The notes beneath the pieces were generated by a model that made no database searches, had not been told where the DNA came from, and saw only the letters and a program-made list of their open reading frames with translations. 64,000 bases of DNA from Syntrophaceae bacterium UBA6087 (GTDB lineage Bacteria > Desulfobacterota > Desulfomonilia > UBA1062). Both the position numbers and the translations under genes were made by a program. Of the stretch, positions 53,064 through 61,449 are shown piece by piece. The DNA lies in contig DIXF01000012.1 in assembly GCA_002448235.1 (NCBI GenBank), positions 62,001-126,000 of the forward strand, in the 5' to 3' direction. Every line of letters begins with the position of its first letter. Position 1 is the first letter of the stretch.

Positions 53064-53105
53064 AAAAAACGGGCATCACCCTGCCCTAAGGGAAACGAAT
53101 GCCCG
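53064..53105 (-). terminator. Minus-strand intrinsic terminator without an obvious gene
   Basis: CGGGCAT (53070-53076) and ATGCCCG (53099-53105) form a 7-base stem; on the minus strand it is followed by TTTTTT. An inner CCCTTAGGG lies in the loop. No minus-strand gene is seen upstream of it. On the plus strand it can still form a hairpin 50 bases after potD but lacks a T-run. Confidence 0.6.
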
Positions 53106-53197
53106 GGGATGACTCATGTCTGCCGGGTACTGGCTAACAGACTAATATTGCATCGTTAATAAACGCATTCCGCACCGATTTTTCATCGAATATTTTA

Positions 53198-53226
53198 TTG
53201 ACACGGCCTTTCATCTGTCATATAGA
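53198..53226 (+). promoter_or_regulatory. Sigma-70 promoter of the polyamine regulator operon
   Basis: TTGACA (53198-53203), a 17-base spacer and TATAGA (53221-53226) match the consensus except for one base of the -10 and a G in place of A. Transcription would begin near 53233, just before the two operator boxes. Confidence 0.85.
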
Positions 53227-53235
53227 TCGCCTGCG

Positions 53236-53271
53236 AAAGTATACTATGGTAAACTTTAAAGTATACTTTAA
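53236..53271 (+). promoter_or_regulatory. Two AAAGTATACT boxes, probable operator
   Basis: AAAGTATACTAT at 53236-53247 and a perfect 16-base palindrome TTAAAGTATACTTTAA at 53256-53271. The two GTATAC cores are 22 bases apart, two helical turns, and overlie the start of transcription. Such a layout suits two dimers of the HTH regulator encoded just downstream, repressing its own operon. Confidence 0.7.
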
Positions 53272-53320
53272 GATTACACGGCAAACAAAGGGACACGCTA
53301 TAGTGTGCCCGGAGGACATA

Positions 53321-53863
53321 GTGAAGATCGGCGAAAAGATAAAAAACCTTCGTCTGGCTCAGGAGTTGACTCAGGAGGATCTCGCCACCAGGGCAGACCT
53401 TACCAAGGGGTTCATTTCCCTGCTCGAGAGAGATCTCCAGACGCCGTCTCTCGACACGCTCGAGCTGATTCTCAACGCCCTCGACACAAAGCCTGCGGAG
53501 TTTTTTGCGGAAAAAGGGCCCGACGTAGTTGTTTTCAAAACCGCTCAGCGGGTGGTTATCGAGGACGAGGACGAGCCCGGCGTAACCAGAGAGATCCTCA
53601 TAGCCGGCGCCCAGGACAGGGAGATGGACATCCTGCTGGTGACGTTGCAGCCCGGGGCGATCACGTTCAAGGAGAAGTCCCATTACGGCGACGAGTGCGG
53701 CCTTGTACGGGAAGGGCAGATCGTCATCAACCTCGGCAAGGAAAGCTACAAGGCGTCCAAAGGCGATGCCTTCTACTATACGGCAGACAAGAAGCACTGG
53801 ATGGAGAACAGGTCCAGAGCGAGGGCTCAGATCCTCTGGATCTCCGCTCCGCCGAGCTTTTGA
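53321..53863 (+). CDS. XRE-family regulator with C-terminal cupin (PuuR-like)
   Basis: About 180 residues from GTG 53321, which has GGAGG 5 bases upstream; longer frames would start inside the -35 box of the promoter. Residues 1-62 are a helix-turn-helix of the XRE/SinR type (LTQEDLATRADLTKGFISLLERDLQTPSLDTLELI). Residues about 105-178 are a cupin beta-barrel (ITFKEKSHYGDECGLVREGQIVINLG, YYTADKKHWMEN). HTH-cupin regulators such as PuuR sense polyamines or related small ligands. It heads the polyamine synthesis operon. Confidence 0.88.
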   Translation: MKIGEKIKNLRLAQELTQEDLATRADLTKGFISLLERDLQTPSLDTLELILNALDTKPAEFFAEKGPDVVVFKTAQRVVIEDEDEPGVTREILIAGAQDREMDILLVTLQPGAITFKEKSHYGDECGLVREGQIVINLGKESYKASKGDAFYYTADKKHWMENRSRARAQILWISAPPSF

Positions 53864-53912
53864 GCAACAAAAAGCGCACGCAAAGCGGAACTGCTGCAAA
53901 GGGAGAAAAGAC

Positions 53913-54101
53913 ATGATATTCAAGACACCCAGACAGGTCAAAAGCGTCGCGGTGGAGCACCCCGTGAAGGGATGCGGCGCTGCTTTTGCAACCGTGAGGC
54001 GCTGGGACTGTTCGACGAACGATATCCGGCATATTGAACAGGCCTCCGGCTGTAACGGCGCCTGTTCTTCATTGTCCGCACTCTCCGGGAGCCTATCATG
54101 A
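53913..54101 (+). CDS. Unknown 62-residue cysteine-containing small protein
   Basis: ATG 53913 has GGGAG 7 bases upstream, and the TGA stop overlaps the agmatinase ATG (ATGA, 54098-54101), a pattern of translational coupling. The product has a basic start (MIFKTPRQVKSVAVEHPVKG) and four cysteines, at about residues 21, 33, 47 and 51 (GCG, RWDC, SGCNGAC). No family was recognised. It could be a small metal-binding or regulatory peptide, or a leader that couples translation of speB. Confidence 0.55.
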   Translation: MIFKTPRQVKSVAVEHPVKGCGAAFATVRRWDCSTNDIRHIEQASGCNGACSSLSALSGSLS

Positions 54102-54919
54102 GCTTATACATGGCATCACAATCCGAAGGCAGGATCAGTCTTTTCGGCGCTCCGTTCGATTCCACCACGAGTTACCGGCCAGGCTCGCGCTTCGGGCCCG
54201 GTGCGATCCGGGAATCCTCCTACGGGCTCGAGACGTTTTCCCCTGCCCTCGATGCCGACCTCGAGGACTGCCCCTTTACGGACATGGGCGATCTCGAGCT
54301 TCCTTTCGGCGACCCGAACCCGGCGCTGGCGCTCATAGAAGAGAGGACCCGGGAAATATTGCGCAGGAATCGGATCCCGTTTCTGCTTGGCGGCGAGCAC
54401 CTGGTGAGCCTGGGCGCCGTCCGGGCTGCAGCGGAGATGCATCCCGGCCTGCAGGTCATCCACCTGGATGCGCATGCAGACCTTCGCGACGATTACCTCG
54501 GCATGAAGCTTTCTCACGCCACGGTCATGAGAAGGGTCATCGACCTTGTGGGCGCCGATGCGATCAGCCAGATCGGCATCAGGTCGTGCACGCGGGAAGA
54601 GTTCGCCCTGGCGAAAACCCTCAAGCGCAGGCCCGATGACATCTTTGCAAAGGTCGGGGACAAGCCGTGCTACATCACCTGCGACCTCGATGTCCTGGAC
54701 CCGTCGGTTCTGCCCGGCACAGGCACGCCTGAACCGGGCGGGCTGATGTTTTCCGAGCTGATCGGGATACTTGCCTCCCTCGTGACCAGGCTTCGCATCG
54801 TGGGGCTTGACGTTGTCGAGCTCGCGCCGCAGCTCGACCCCACCGGCGTCTCTGCGGTAACGGCGGCAAAGGTAGTGCGCGAGTGCCTGATAGCGCTCGG
54901 CTGCAAGGACGAACAATAA
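54098..54919 (+). CDS. speB: Agmatinase (ureohydrolase)
   Basis: A 273-residue arginase-superfamily enzyme with the manganese motifs GGEH (98-101), DAHADLR (124-130) and ITCDLDVLDP near 193, then GTGTPEPGG, which marks agmatinases. It cleaves agmatine to putrescine and urea. The start codon overlaps the small protein upstream. Agmatine supply (arginine decarboxylase) is not in the window. Confidence 0.92.
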   Translation: MSLYMASQSEGRISLFGAPFDSTTSYRPGSRFGPGAIRESSYGLETFSPALDADLEDCPFTDMGDLELPFGDPNPALALIEERTREILRRNRIPFLLGGEHLVSLGAVRAAAEMHPGLQVIHLDAHADLRDDYLGMKLSHATVMRRVIDLVGADAISQIGIRSCTREEFALAKTLKRRPDDIFAKVGDKPCYITCDLDVLDPSVLPGTGTPEPGGLMFSELIGILASLVTRLRIVGLDVVELAPQLDPTGVSAVTAAKVVRECLIALGCKDEQ

Positions 54920-54977
54920 CCTGTTACAAGAGATGGGCCTGCTTCGTGCAAGCTCAAGAACGGATAGGAGGCGAATG

Positions 54978-56186
54978 ATGGAGAACATACTCATTATCGG
55001 TGCCGGGGCGGCAGGGTCCGTCGTGGCGAAAAAATGCGCAATGAACCGAGACGTTTTTAAGAAGATACATCTGGCGTCGAGGACACTGGAGAAATGCAGA
55101 AAAGTCCGGCAGGAAAGCGTATCGGAGATTACCATATCCCAGGTGGATGCGGACGATACCGCGCAGGTCATCCGCCTCATCGAAGAGCAGAGGCCCGATC
55201 TTGTCGTGAACATGGCCCTTCCCTACCAGGATCTGCCCATCATGGACGCCTGTCTTGCCACGGGCGTGCACTATCTCGATACCGCCAACTACGAGCCCAA
55301 GGACGAGGCGAAGTTCAGCTACACATGGCAGTGGGCCTACCAGGACCGTTTCCGCGACAAAGGGATCATGGCGGTGCTCGGCTGCGGGTTCGATCCGGGC
55401 GTTACCGGCATTTACTGCGCGTATGCCCGGAACAATCTCTTCGATACGATCGAGACGATCGATATCGTCGACTGCAACGACGGCAGCCACGGCAAGGCCT
55501 TTGCCACCAACTTCAATCCCGAGATCAATATCCGCGAGGTGACGCAGCGCGGGAAGTTCTGGAAGCAGGGGGAGTGGATCGAGATCGATCCGTTGAGCAT
55601 TTCCTCCATGATCGATTACCCCCAAGTCGGCCCGCGCAAATCTTACCTCATCTACCACGAGGAAGAGGAGTCCCTGGTCCGGAACATACCGAACCTCAGG
55701 CAGATCAGATTCTGGATGACCTTTTCGGAGAACTACATCAAGCACCTGGAAGTGCTCCAGAACGTCGGCATGACGAGGATCGACCCGGTCATGTACAACG
55801 GCGTGGAGATCGTACCGCTGCAGTTCCTGAAAGCACTCCTCCCCGAGCCCTCCTCGCTTGCCGAGAACTATACGGGGAAAACATCCATCGGGTGCATCAT
55901 CCGGGGCGTAAAAGACGGCAAACCGGCGGCATACATCGTCTACAACGTGTGCGACCATGCCGAAACCTACCGGGAGATCAAAGCCCAGGCGGTGTCGTAC
56001 ACCACGGGCGTACCGGCCGTGACCGGCGCCATGATGATGATGAAAGGCATCTGGAGCGGCAAAGGCGTGTTCAACGTCGAGCAGCTTCCGCCTGAGCCCT
56101 TCCTGGAAGAGGTCGCAAAGCAGGGTCTGCCCTGGCATGCGGTCAGGCTCGAGGAAGGAGCGTACGAGGAGCTCGCGAGGGTATGA
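54978..56186 (+). CDS. Carboxy(nor)spermidine dehydrogenase (saccharopine dehydrogenase fold)
   Basis: About 402 residues from ATG 54978, 6 bases after GGAGG (ATG 54975 is closer than usual). The N-terminal Rossmann fold reads NILIIGAGAAGSVVAKK, followed by ASRTLEKC, and GCGFDPGVTGIYCAYA in the catalytic half. This is the branch that condenses putrescine (or diaminopropane) with aspartate semialdehyde to carboxyspermidine. The gene overlaps the decarboxylase by 4 bases. Confidence 0.92.
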   Translation: MENILIIGAGAAGSVVAKKCAMNRDVFKKIHLASRTLEKCRKVRQESVSEITISQVDADDTAQVIRLIEEQRPDLVVNMALPYQDLPIMDACLATGVHYLDTANYEPKDEAKFSYTWQWAYQDRFRDKGIMAVLGCGFDPGVTGIYCAYARNNLFDTIETIDIVDCNDGSHGKAFATNFNPEINIREVTQRGKFWKQGEWIEIDPLSISSMIDYPQVGPRKSYLIYHEEEESLVRNIPNLRQIRFWMTFSENYIKHLEVLQNVGMTRIDPVMYNGVEIVPLQFLKALLPEPSSLAENYTGKTSIGCIIRGVKDGKPAAYIVYNVCDHAETYREIKAQAVSYTTGVPAVTGAMMMMKGIWSGKGVFNVEQLPPEPFLEEVAKQGLPWHAVRLEEGAYEELARV

Positions 56187-57352
56187 GCACGGGCCTGCCA
56201 CCGCTTCTCGAAGCGGCGCTCCCCTCTCTAACGACACCGGCCTACGTAGCCGATATGGCCGCCTTGCGGAAGAATATGGAAACCGCAGCGCGCATCCGCG
56301 AGCAAGCCGGGTGCCGGGTTCTTCTTGCGACTAAGTCGTTTGCCCTGCCTGCCGTGTTCCCTCTGATGAGGGATTCGCTCGACGGCACGACGGCGAGCGG
56401 CCTGTTCGAGGCCCGGCTCGGCCTTGAGGAGTTCGGCAAGGAGGTGCACGTCTTCTCTCCTGCCTATACGGAAAGCACCCTCCGGGAGCTGCTCTGCCTC
56501 GCCGATCACCTATATTTTAATTCCGTCGATCAGATCAGGCGGTTCCTTCCGGCCGTGAGAACGGCCGGGCCGGGCAAGAAAGCGGGCATCCGCATCAATC
56601 CCGGCTTCTCGAATGCGACGCTGGGCGGCCATCTCTACGATCCCTGCTCGCCGCGCTCCCGATTCGGGGTGACCCGCGCCGCGCTCGACGAGCTTCCCTG
56701 GGACGACGGGATAGATATCCTCCATGTCCATGCCCTGTGCGAGTCGCTCGCCGACGGCTCGGTCGGTCTCATCAGCCATATGGCAAGGGAGTTCGGCGAA
56801 TACATCAGGCGCGTGCGTGCGGTCAATTTCGGCGGCGGCCACTTTATCAATAAAAAAGGCTATGATCTCGACGCCCTCGTTTCCGCCATCCGGGGCTTCC
56901 GCTCCGAGTTCGGGGTCGAGGTCATCCTTGAGCCCGGAAGCGGGCTGGTAGTCGATGCAGGGTATCTGGTCGCGACCGTGCTGGATATCGTCCACAATGA
57001 ACGGCCCATCGCGATTCTCGATGCCTCGGCTTCCTGCCATATGCCCGATGTACTGGAAGTGCCGTACACGCCGCCTCTCTTGGGCGCTTCCGGTCCGGGG
57101 GTTCACCCCCATACGTACATTCTGGGGGGCAACACCTGCATGACGGGCGATATCATCGGTGAATACTCTTTCACTGCACCCCTAAAGCCTGGCGACCGTC
57201 TTGTCTTCGGCGACATGCTCCAGTACAGCTTCGTGAAGAACAATACCTTCAACGGCACGCCGCTTCCCGACCTCGCCCTGTTGCACGAAGACGGCAGGTA
57301 TGAGATCGTGCGGAGGTTCGGGTACGAGGACTTCAAGGGCCGCCTCTGTTGA
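56183..57352 (+). CDS. nspC: Carboxy(nor)spermidine decarboxylase
   Basis: A 389-residue alanine-racemase-fold decarboxylase. PLP lysine K51 in LLATKSFALP, the phosphate loops NFGGGHF and LEPGSG, and the substrate-binding Cys segment ILGGNTCMTGD match carboxynorspermidine decarboxylase (NspC). It removes the carboxyl group to give spermidine. Together with speB and the dehydrogenase it makes spermidine without S-adenosylmethionine. Confidence 0.93.
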   Translation: MSTGLPPLLEAALPSLTTPAYVADMAALRKNMETAARIREQAGCRVLLATKSFALPAVFPLMRDSLDGTTASGLFEARLGLEEFGKEVHVFSPAYTESTLRELLCLADHLYFNSVDQIRRFLPAVRTAGPGKKAGIRINPGFSNATLGGHLYDPCSPRSRFGVTRAALDELPWDDGIDILHVHALCESLADGSVGLISHMAREFGEYIRRVRAVNFGGGHFINKKGYDLDALVSAIRGFRSEFGVEVILEPGSGLVVDAGYLVATVLDIVHNERPIAILDASASCHMPDVLEVPYTPPLLGASGPGVHPHTYILGGNTCMTGDIIGEYSFTAPLKPGDRLVFGDMLQYSFVKNNTFNGTPLPDLALLHEDGRYEIVRRFGYEDFKGRLC

Positions 57353-57429
57353 CCAAGGTACACGTTTTCATCTTCAATTATTGACAAGCTCACCCGGACG
57401 GTGACATACGTCTAAAGAGGAGGAATGCC

Positions 57430-57597
57430 ATGCCGATTGATAAACAACTGCTCGAAATCCTTGCCTGTCCGAAGTGCAAGGGAGACCTGGTGCTCGAAGA
57501 AGACAACAGCGCGTTGATCTGCAACGCATGCAGGCTAAAGTACCGCATCGAGGACGACATCCCCGTCATGCTCATCGACGAAGCAACGCCCTTGTAG
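57430..57597 (+). CDS. Trm112/YcaR-family small zinc protein
   Basis: A 55-residue protein from ATG 57430 with AGGAGG 8 bases upstream. Two Cys pairs, C13-x2-C16 and C31-x2-C34, sit in LLEILACPKCKGDLVL and ICNACRLKYRI, the Trm112/UPF0434 pattern. In other organisms relatives activate methyltransferases or accompany lipid A genes. Its role in this operon is not known. The next gene starts 3 bases after its stop. Confidence 0.85.
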   Translation: MPIDKQLLEILACPKCKGDLVLEEDNSALICNACRLKYRIEDDIPVMLIDEATPL

Positions 57598-57599
57598 CC

Positions 57600-58403
57600 A
57601 TGAACCCGGAACAGTCCGCTGCAGCCCATCTCCTGTCCGTGGGCGGGCCTGCCGATGCTGCCATCATCCTGGGCACCGGCCTCGGAATCATGGAACAGTC
57701 CATAGCCGTTGAGAAGGCCGTAAATTACCGCGATATACCCGGGTTTCCGGTTTCATCCGTGAAGGGACACTCGGGCAGTCTCCTGTTCGGCGCCCTGGGA
57801 AAGGCCCGCGTTGCGGTCATGAGCGGGAGGTTCCACCTCTACGAAGGATATTCCCCACGGGAGGTCACCATACCCATCAGGGTCTTTTCCCGCATGGGCA
57901 TTCGCAGGCTCTTCATCTCCAATGCGGCGGGAGGACTGCGGAAGGATCTGACGCCCGGGAGCACCATGCTCATCACGGACCACATCAACCTGACCTTCCA
58001 GAGCCCCCTGACCGGCCCGAACGACGAAACGCTCGGTCCCCGTTTCCCGGTCATGACCGAGCCCTACCCGCGCTCCCTGCTCCGGAAGGCGCGAAAGGCA
58101 GCCGAAGCGGAAGGCCTGAACCTGAAAGAAGGGGTGTACGCCCAGATTCCCGGCCCTTCCCTCGAGACGGCCGCGGAGACGCGCATGCTCCAGAGGCTTG
58201 GCGCAGATGCCGTAGGCATGTCGACCGTAATGGAGGTTATTCAGGCCGTGCACTGCGGCATGGAAGTACTGGCGATCTCGGCCGTCACCAACCTCAACGA
58301 CCCGGACGATTACCTGCCGACCTCCCTTGAAGAGGTCATCGCCATGGCTGCAATAGCCGGCCCGAAGATAGCAAAGATCTTTTCAGGCGTCCTTCAAGGA
58401 TGA
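57600..58403 (+). CDS. Purine nucleoside phosphorylase (trimeric type)
   Basis: About 267 residues from ATG 57600. ILGTGLGIMEQ, KGHSGSLLFG, SGRFHLYEGYS, SNAAGGL, GPNDETLGPRFP, GPSLETAAETRML, GMSTVMEVI and AVTNLND match family 2 (trimeric) phosphorylases. The Glu of SLE and the Asn of VTN correspond to the 6-oxopurine-selective residues of human PNP, so inosine/guanosine cleavage is more likely than methylthioadenosine cleavage. Last gene of the polyamine operon. Confidence 0.88.
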   Translation: MNPEQSAAAHLLSVGGPADAAIILGTGLGIMEQSIAVEKAVNYRDIPGFPVSSVKGHSGSLLFGALGKARVAVMSGRFHLYEGYSPREVTIPIRVFSRMGIRRLFISNAAGGLRKDLTPGSTMLITDHINLTFQSPLTGPNDETLGPRFPVMTEPYPRSLLRKARKAAEAEGLNLKEGVYAQIPGPSLETAAETRMLQRLGADAVGMSTVMEVIQAVHCGMEVLAISAVTNLNDPDDYLPTSLEEVIAMAAIAGPKIAKIFSGVLQG

Positions 58404-58436
58404 CTTGAAGCATCCTTATAGACCTGAAGCCATGCT

Positions 58437-60881
58437 TCAGGGGGCTACATGCGCCTCTCTGCCGGTCTGCTTCTTCACGCCCGTCTGCTTTGGAGTCGGC
58501 GGTTTCGCGCCTCCGCCCGGCTTCTCGACGAACACCAGCTTGAGCACGTCATCCATCGAGCTCACGGGATAGAACGTGACCTTGTTCTTCACCACAGTCG
58601 GAATATCCTCGAGGTCTTTCTCGTTCTCTTTGGGGATAATGATCTCGAAGATCTTGTTCCTGTGGGCTGCCAGCGCCTTTTCCTTCAGGCCGCCGATGGG
58701 AAGCACCTTGCCCCGGAGCGTAATCTCGCCCGTCATGGCGATGTCCTTGCGGACAGCCTTGTTCGTCAACGCGGAGATGACGGCGGTCGCCATGGTGATG
58801 CCTGCCGAAGGACCGTCCTTGGGAATGGCCCCGGCCGGCACGTGGATATGGACGTCGTTTTCGCGGGTGAAGCTCGAAGATATTCCCAACTGCTCGGCCC
58901 TGGACCTGGCATAGGTAAGGCCCGCCTGGGCGGACTCCTTCATGACGTCTCCCAGCTGGCCGGTGAGGACCAGTGCGCCGCCCTTGCCGTCCTGTCCGGG
59001 CAGCACCGAGGTTTCGATATAGAGGATCTCGCCGCCGAACTGCGTCCATGCCAGGCCTGTCGCAACGCCGACCTCATGCTCGGTACGCTCCTGCTCGGGC
59101 AGATACTTGGGCGCTCCGAGGTAATTCGAAACGGTGTTTGCAGAGACGCGGTAATGCTTCCTGCGTTTGCCTTCCCTCTCGGCGATGTCTCTTGCAATCT
59201 TGCGGCAGATGGAGCCTATCTCCCGCTCCAGGTTCCTGACCCCGGCCTCTTTCGTATAGTGGTTGATGAGATCGAGGATCGCCTCGTCCGAAAACTTGAC
59301 ATCCTCCATTTTCATCCCGTTCTCGATCACCTGGCGCCTGACGAGATAGCGCTTGGCTATCTGGAGCTTTTCCTGATCGGTGTAGCCGGGGAGCTCGATG
59401 ATCTCCATCCTGTCCTTGAGCGGGCCGGGGATGGGGTCCATGAGGTTCGCCGTCGTGATGAACATGACCTTGGAAAGGTCGAAGGGCACGTTGAGGTAGT
59501 GATCCTGGAACGAGAAATTCTGCTCCGGATCCAGAACCTCCAGGAGTGCGGAAGACGGGTCGCCCCGGAAATCCTGTCCGATCTTGTCCACCTCGTCGAT
59601 CATGAACACCGGGTTGTTGGAGCCGGCCTGCTTGATGCCCTGGATGATCCTGCCGGGCATGGCGCCAATATAGGTACGCCTGTGGCCCCTGATCTCCGCT
59701 TCGTCACGGACGCCGCCGATGGAGAGCCGGTAGAACTCCCTGCCCAGGGCACGTGCGATGGACCTTCCCAGCGATGTCTTGCCGACGCCCGGAGGACCTA
59801 CAAAGCACAGAATAGCGCCTTTTTTCTCCGGGTTGAGCTTTCTCACGGCCAGGTACTCCAGTATGCGCTGCTTGATCTTCTCAAGCCCGTAATGGTCTTC
59901 GTCCAGGATCTTCGCGGCCTTCTTGATCTCGAGCGCATCGACAGTGGAATGGCCCCACGGGAGATCGGTCATCCAGTCGAGATAGGTCCGGATGATGTTG
60001 GCCTCGGCGGAATCCTGGTGCATCATCTTGAGCCGGTCTAGCTGCTTGGCGGCCTCTTTGTGTACCTCTTCGGGCATACCGGCCTTGTCGATCTTGACCT
60101 GGTAGTCCTCCATCTCCTTGCCCTTTTCGTCCACCTCGCCCAGCTCCTGCTGGATTGCCCGCAGCTGTTCTCTCAGGAAGTATTCGCGCTGGGTCTTGCT
60201 CATCTCTTCTTTGGCCTGGGACTGAATCCTGGCCTGTACCTCCGAGAGCTCCATCTCCTTGGAGAGCAGTCCGTTGACGTGCTTGAGGCGCTCGATGGGA
60301 TCGATGATCTCCAGCACATGCTGGGATTCTTCTACCTTGAGGCGCAGGTTGGACGCCACCAGGTCGGCAAGCCTGCCCGGGTCGTCGATGGCCTCGAGGA
60401 TCGAAAGGGCGTCGGGGGAAACGATTCCCCTGAGCTGCAGAATCCGCTCCGACTGTTCCTTGACCGAACGCATCATGGCCTCGACTTCGACCGTGACTTC
60501 CTTGATTTCGGGCTCTTCGATCTTCTCTATATCGACGGTGTAAAAACCGCGGTCATCTTTGTAGAGCTTCCGGATCTTTGCCTTGGCGACGCCCTGGACC
60601 AGGATCTTCACCCTGCCGTCAGGGAGCTTGAGCATCCTGATCACCATGGCCACTGTGCCCACGGTGTAGATCTGGTCTTCCTCGGGCTCCTCGACCGTGG
60701 AATCCTTCTGCGCGGCAAGGAAGATGTACCTGTCCTTGTTCAAGGCTTCGTCTACCGCCTTGATGGACAGTCCCCTGCCGACAAAAAGCGGCAGGATCAT
60801 ATATGGATATATCACCACGTCTCGGATGGGGAGTAATGGGATATTATTTGGAATATCGATTGCTTGTTTTTCGTTCTCCAT
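58437..60881 (-). CDS. lon: ATP-dependent protease Lon
   Basis: An 814-residue Lon with an N-terminal substrate-binding domain (1-200), a coiled-coil part, the AAA+ module (Walker A GPPGVGKT at 362-369; Walker B FMIDEVDKIG) and a C-terminal serine-lysine protease domain with Ser692 in KDGPSAG and Lys735 in GLKEKALAA, 43 residues apart as in E. coli Lon. It degrades damaged and regulatory proteins. It follows hsp20 by 11 bases. Confidence 0.97.
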   Translation of the reverse strand: MENEKQAIDIPNNIPLLPIRDVVIYPYMILPLFVGRGLSIKAVDEALNKDRYIFLAAQKDSTVEEPEEDQIYTVGTVAMVIRMLKLPDGRVKILVQGVAKAKIRKLYKDDRGFYTVDIEKIEEPEIKEVTVEVEAMMRSVKEQSERILQLRGIVSPDALSILEAIDDPGRLADLVASNLRLKVEESQHVLEIIDPIERLKHVNGLLSKEMELSEVQARIQSQAKEEMSKTQREYFLREQLRAIQQELGEVDEKGKEMEDYQVKIDKAGMPEEVHKEAAKQLDRLKMMHQDSAEANIIRTYLDWMTDLPWGHSTVDALEIKKAAKILDEDHYGLEKIKQRILEYLAVRKLNPEKKGAILCFVGPPGVGKTSLGRSIARALGREFYRLSIGGVRDEAEIRGHRRTYIGAMPGRIIQGIKQAGSNNPVFMIDEVDKIGQDFRGDPSSALLEVLDPEQNFSFQDHYLNVPFDLSKVMFITTANLMDPIPGPLKDRMEIIELPGYTDQEKLQIAKRYLVRRQVIENGMKMEDVKFSDEAILDLINHYTKEAGVRNLEREIGSICRKIARDIAEREGKRRKHYRVSANTVSNYLGAPKYLPEQERTEHEVGVATGLAWTQFGGEILYIETSVLPGQDGKGGALVLTGQLGDVMKESAQAGLTYARSRAEQLGISSSFTRENDVHIHVPAGAIPKDGPSAGITMATAVISALTNKAVRKDIAMTGEITLRGKVLPIGGLKEKALAAHRNKIFEIIIPKENEKDLEDIPTVVKNKVTFYPVSSMDDVLKLVFVEKPGGGAKPPTPKQTGVKKQTGREAHVAP

Positions 60882-60892
60882 TCACTGGACTC

Positions 60893-61294
60893 CTATTCTA
60901 TTGTGATCCGCTTAATAAGTTTCGCCTTGTTTTCCGAGCGGGCGATCCTGATAATCAGGACTCCATCAGAGAATCTGGCATCTACCTTCTCGAGGTCGAA
61001 TATTTCGGGAATATCCAATTCCCGTCTGAATTTTCCAAAGCCCCTCTCCATTCTGATGTAACGGACCCCTTTGCTCACCGGGGCATCGCGCTTCATTCCG
61101 GCGATAACCAGGGTCCTGCCGACCACCTCGACGTTCACTTCATCGGGGTTCACTCCGGGAATCTCGAGTTCGATGCACAATGCATCCGTGCTTTCATACA
61201 CATCCAACGAAGGATAGCAGACACCGAGCCTGTCCTCACTATTTTCCGGTCCGAGCAGAAACCCCACCATTTCCTGGAACTTCAGATTGAACAT
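60893..61294 (-). CDS. Small heat-shock protein, Hsp20 family
   Basis: A 133-residue alpha-crystallin-domain protein: YESTDALCIELEIPGVNPDEVNVEVVGRTLVIAG and DARFSDGVLIIRI. GGAAGGA lies 5 bases before ATG. The protein binds unfolding proteins. It is followed by lon in the same operon, a joint stress unit of holdase and protease. Confidence 0.93.
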   Translation of the reverse strand: MFNLKFQEMVGFLLGPENSEDRLGVCYPSLDVYESTDALCIELEIPGVNPDEVNVEVVGRTLVIAGMKRDAPVSKGVRYIRMERGFGKFRRELDIPEIFDLEKVDARFSDGVLIIRIARSENKAKLIKRITIE

Positions 61295-61331
61295 AGGTCC
61301 TTCCCTTATAATGTATTACACACTTAGTACC

Positions 61332-61359
61332 TTTATAGGATCACTACACGTTAAGTCAA
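61332..61359 (-). promoter_or_regulatory. Promoter of the hsp20-lon operon
   Basis: On the minus strand TTGACT (61354-61359), a 16-base spacer and TATAAA (61332-61337) give a good sigma-70 promoter starting near 61325, about 30 bases before the hsp20 ATG. No CIRCE repeat is seen. The preceding C (CTTGAC) also fits the left half of a sigma-32 site but the right half does not. Confidence 0.7.
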
Positions 61360-61449
61360 GGCCTCATGGGCCAAGGACACTGTCCTGCTGATCGGCCGGA
61401 CGGCTTTGAAATATTAGCACTATTTTCTCCGGTCTGAAGCGATCCGGCT

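Larger units (their letters stand above)
53019..53320. other. Gap between potD and the polyamine regulator
   Basis: This 302-base stretch holds no supported gene. It contains an intrinsic terminator facing the minus strand (53064-53105), a near-consensus plus-strand promoter (53198-53226), and two operator-like boxes (53236-53271) before the ribosome site at 53311-53315. Confidence 0.75.

Noticed and set aside
53198..53320. Longer N-terminus of the XRE-cupin regulator starting at TTG 53198
   Set aside because: That TTG is the first base triplet of the -35 box. The GTG at 53321 has GGAGG at 5 bases and matches the start of the HTH domain.
54954..56237. 427-codon frame on the minus strand opposite the carboxyspermidine dehydrogenase
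   Set aside because: Mirror of a real gene, rich in Arg, Gly, Asp and His, without motifs or ribosome site.
58449..60041. Long open frame (530 codons) on the plus strand within lon
   Set aside because: It is antisense to a fully conserved Lon coding sequence; GC-rich coding DNA often leaves the opposite strand open. The translation shows no domain.
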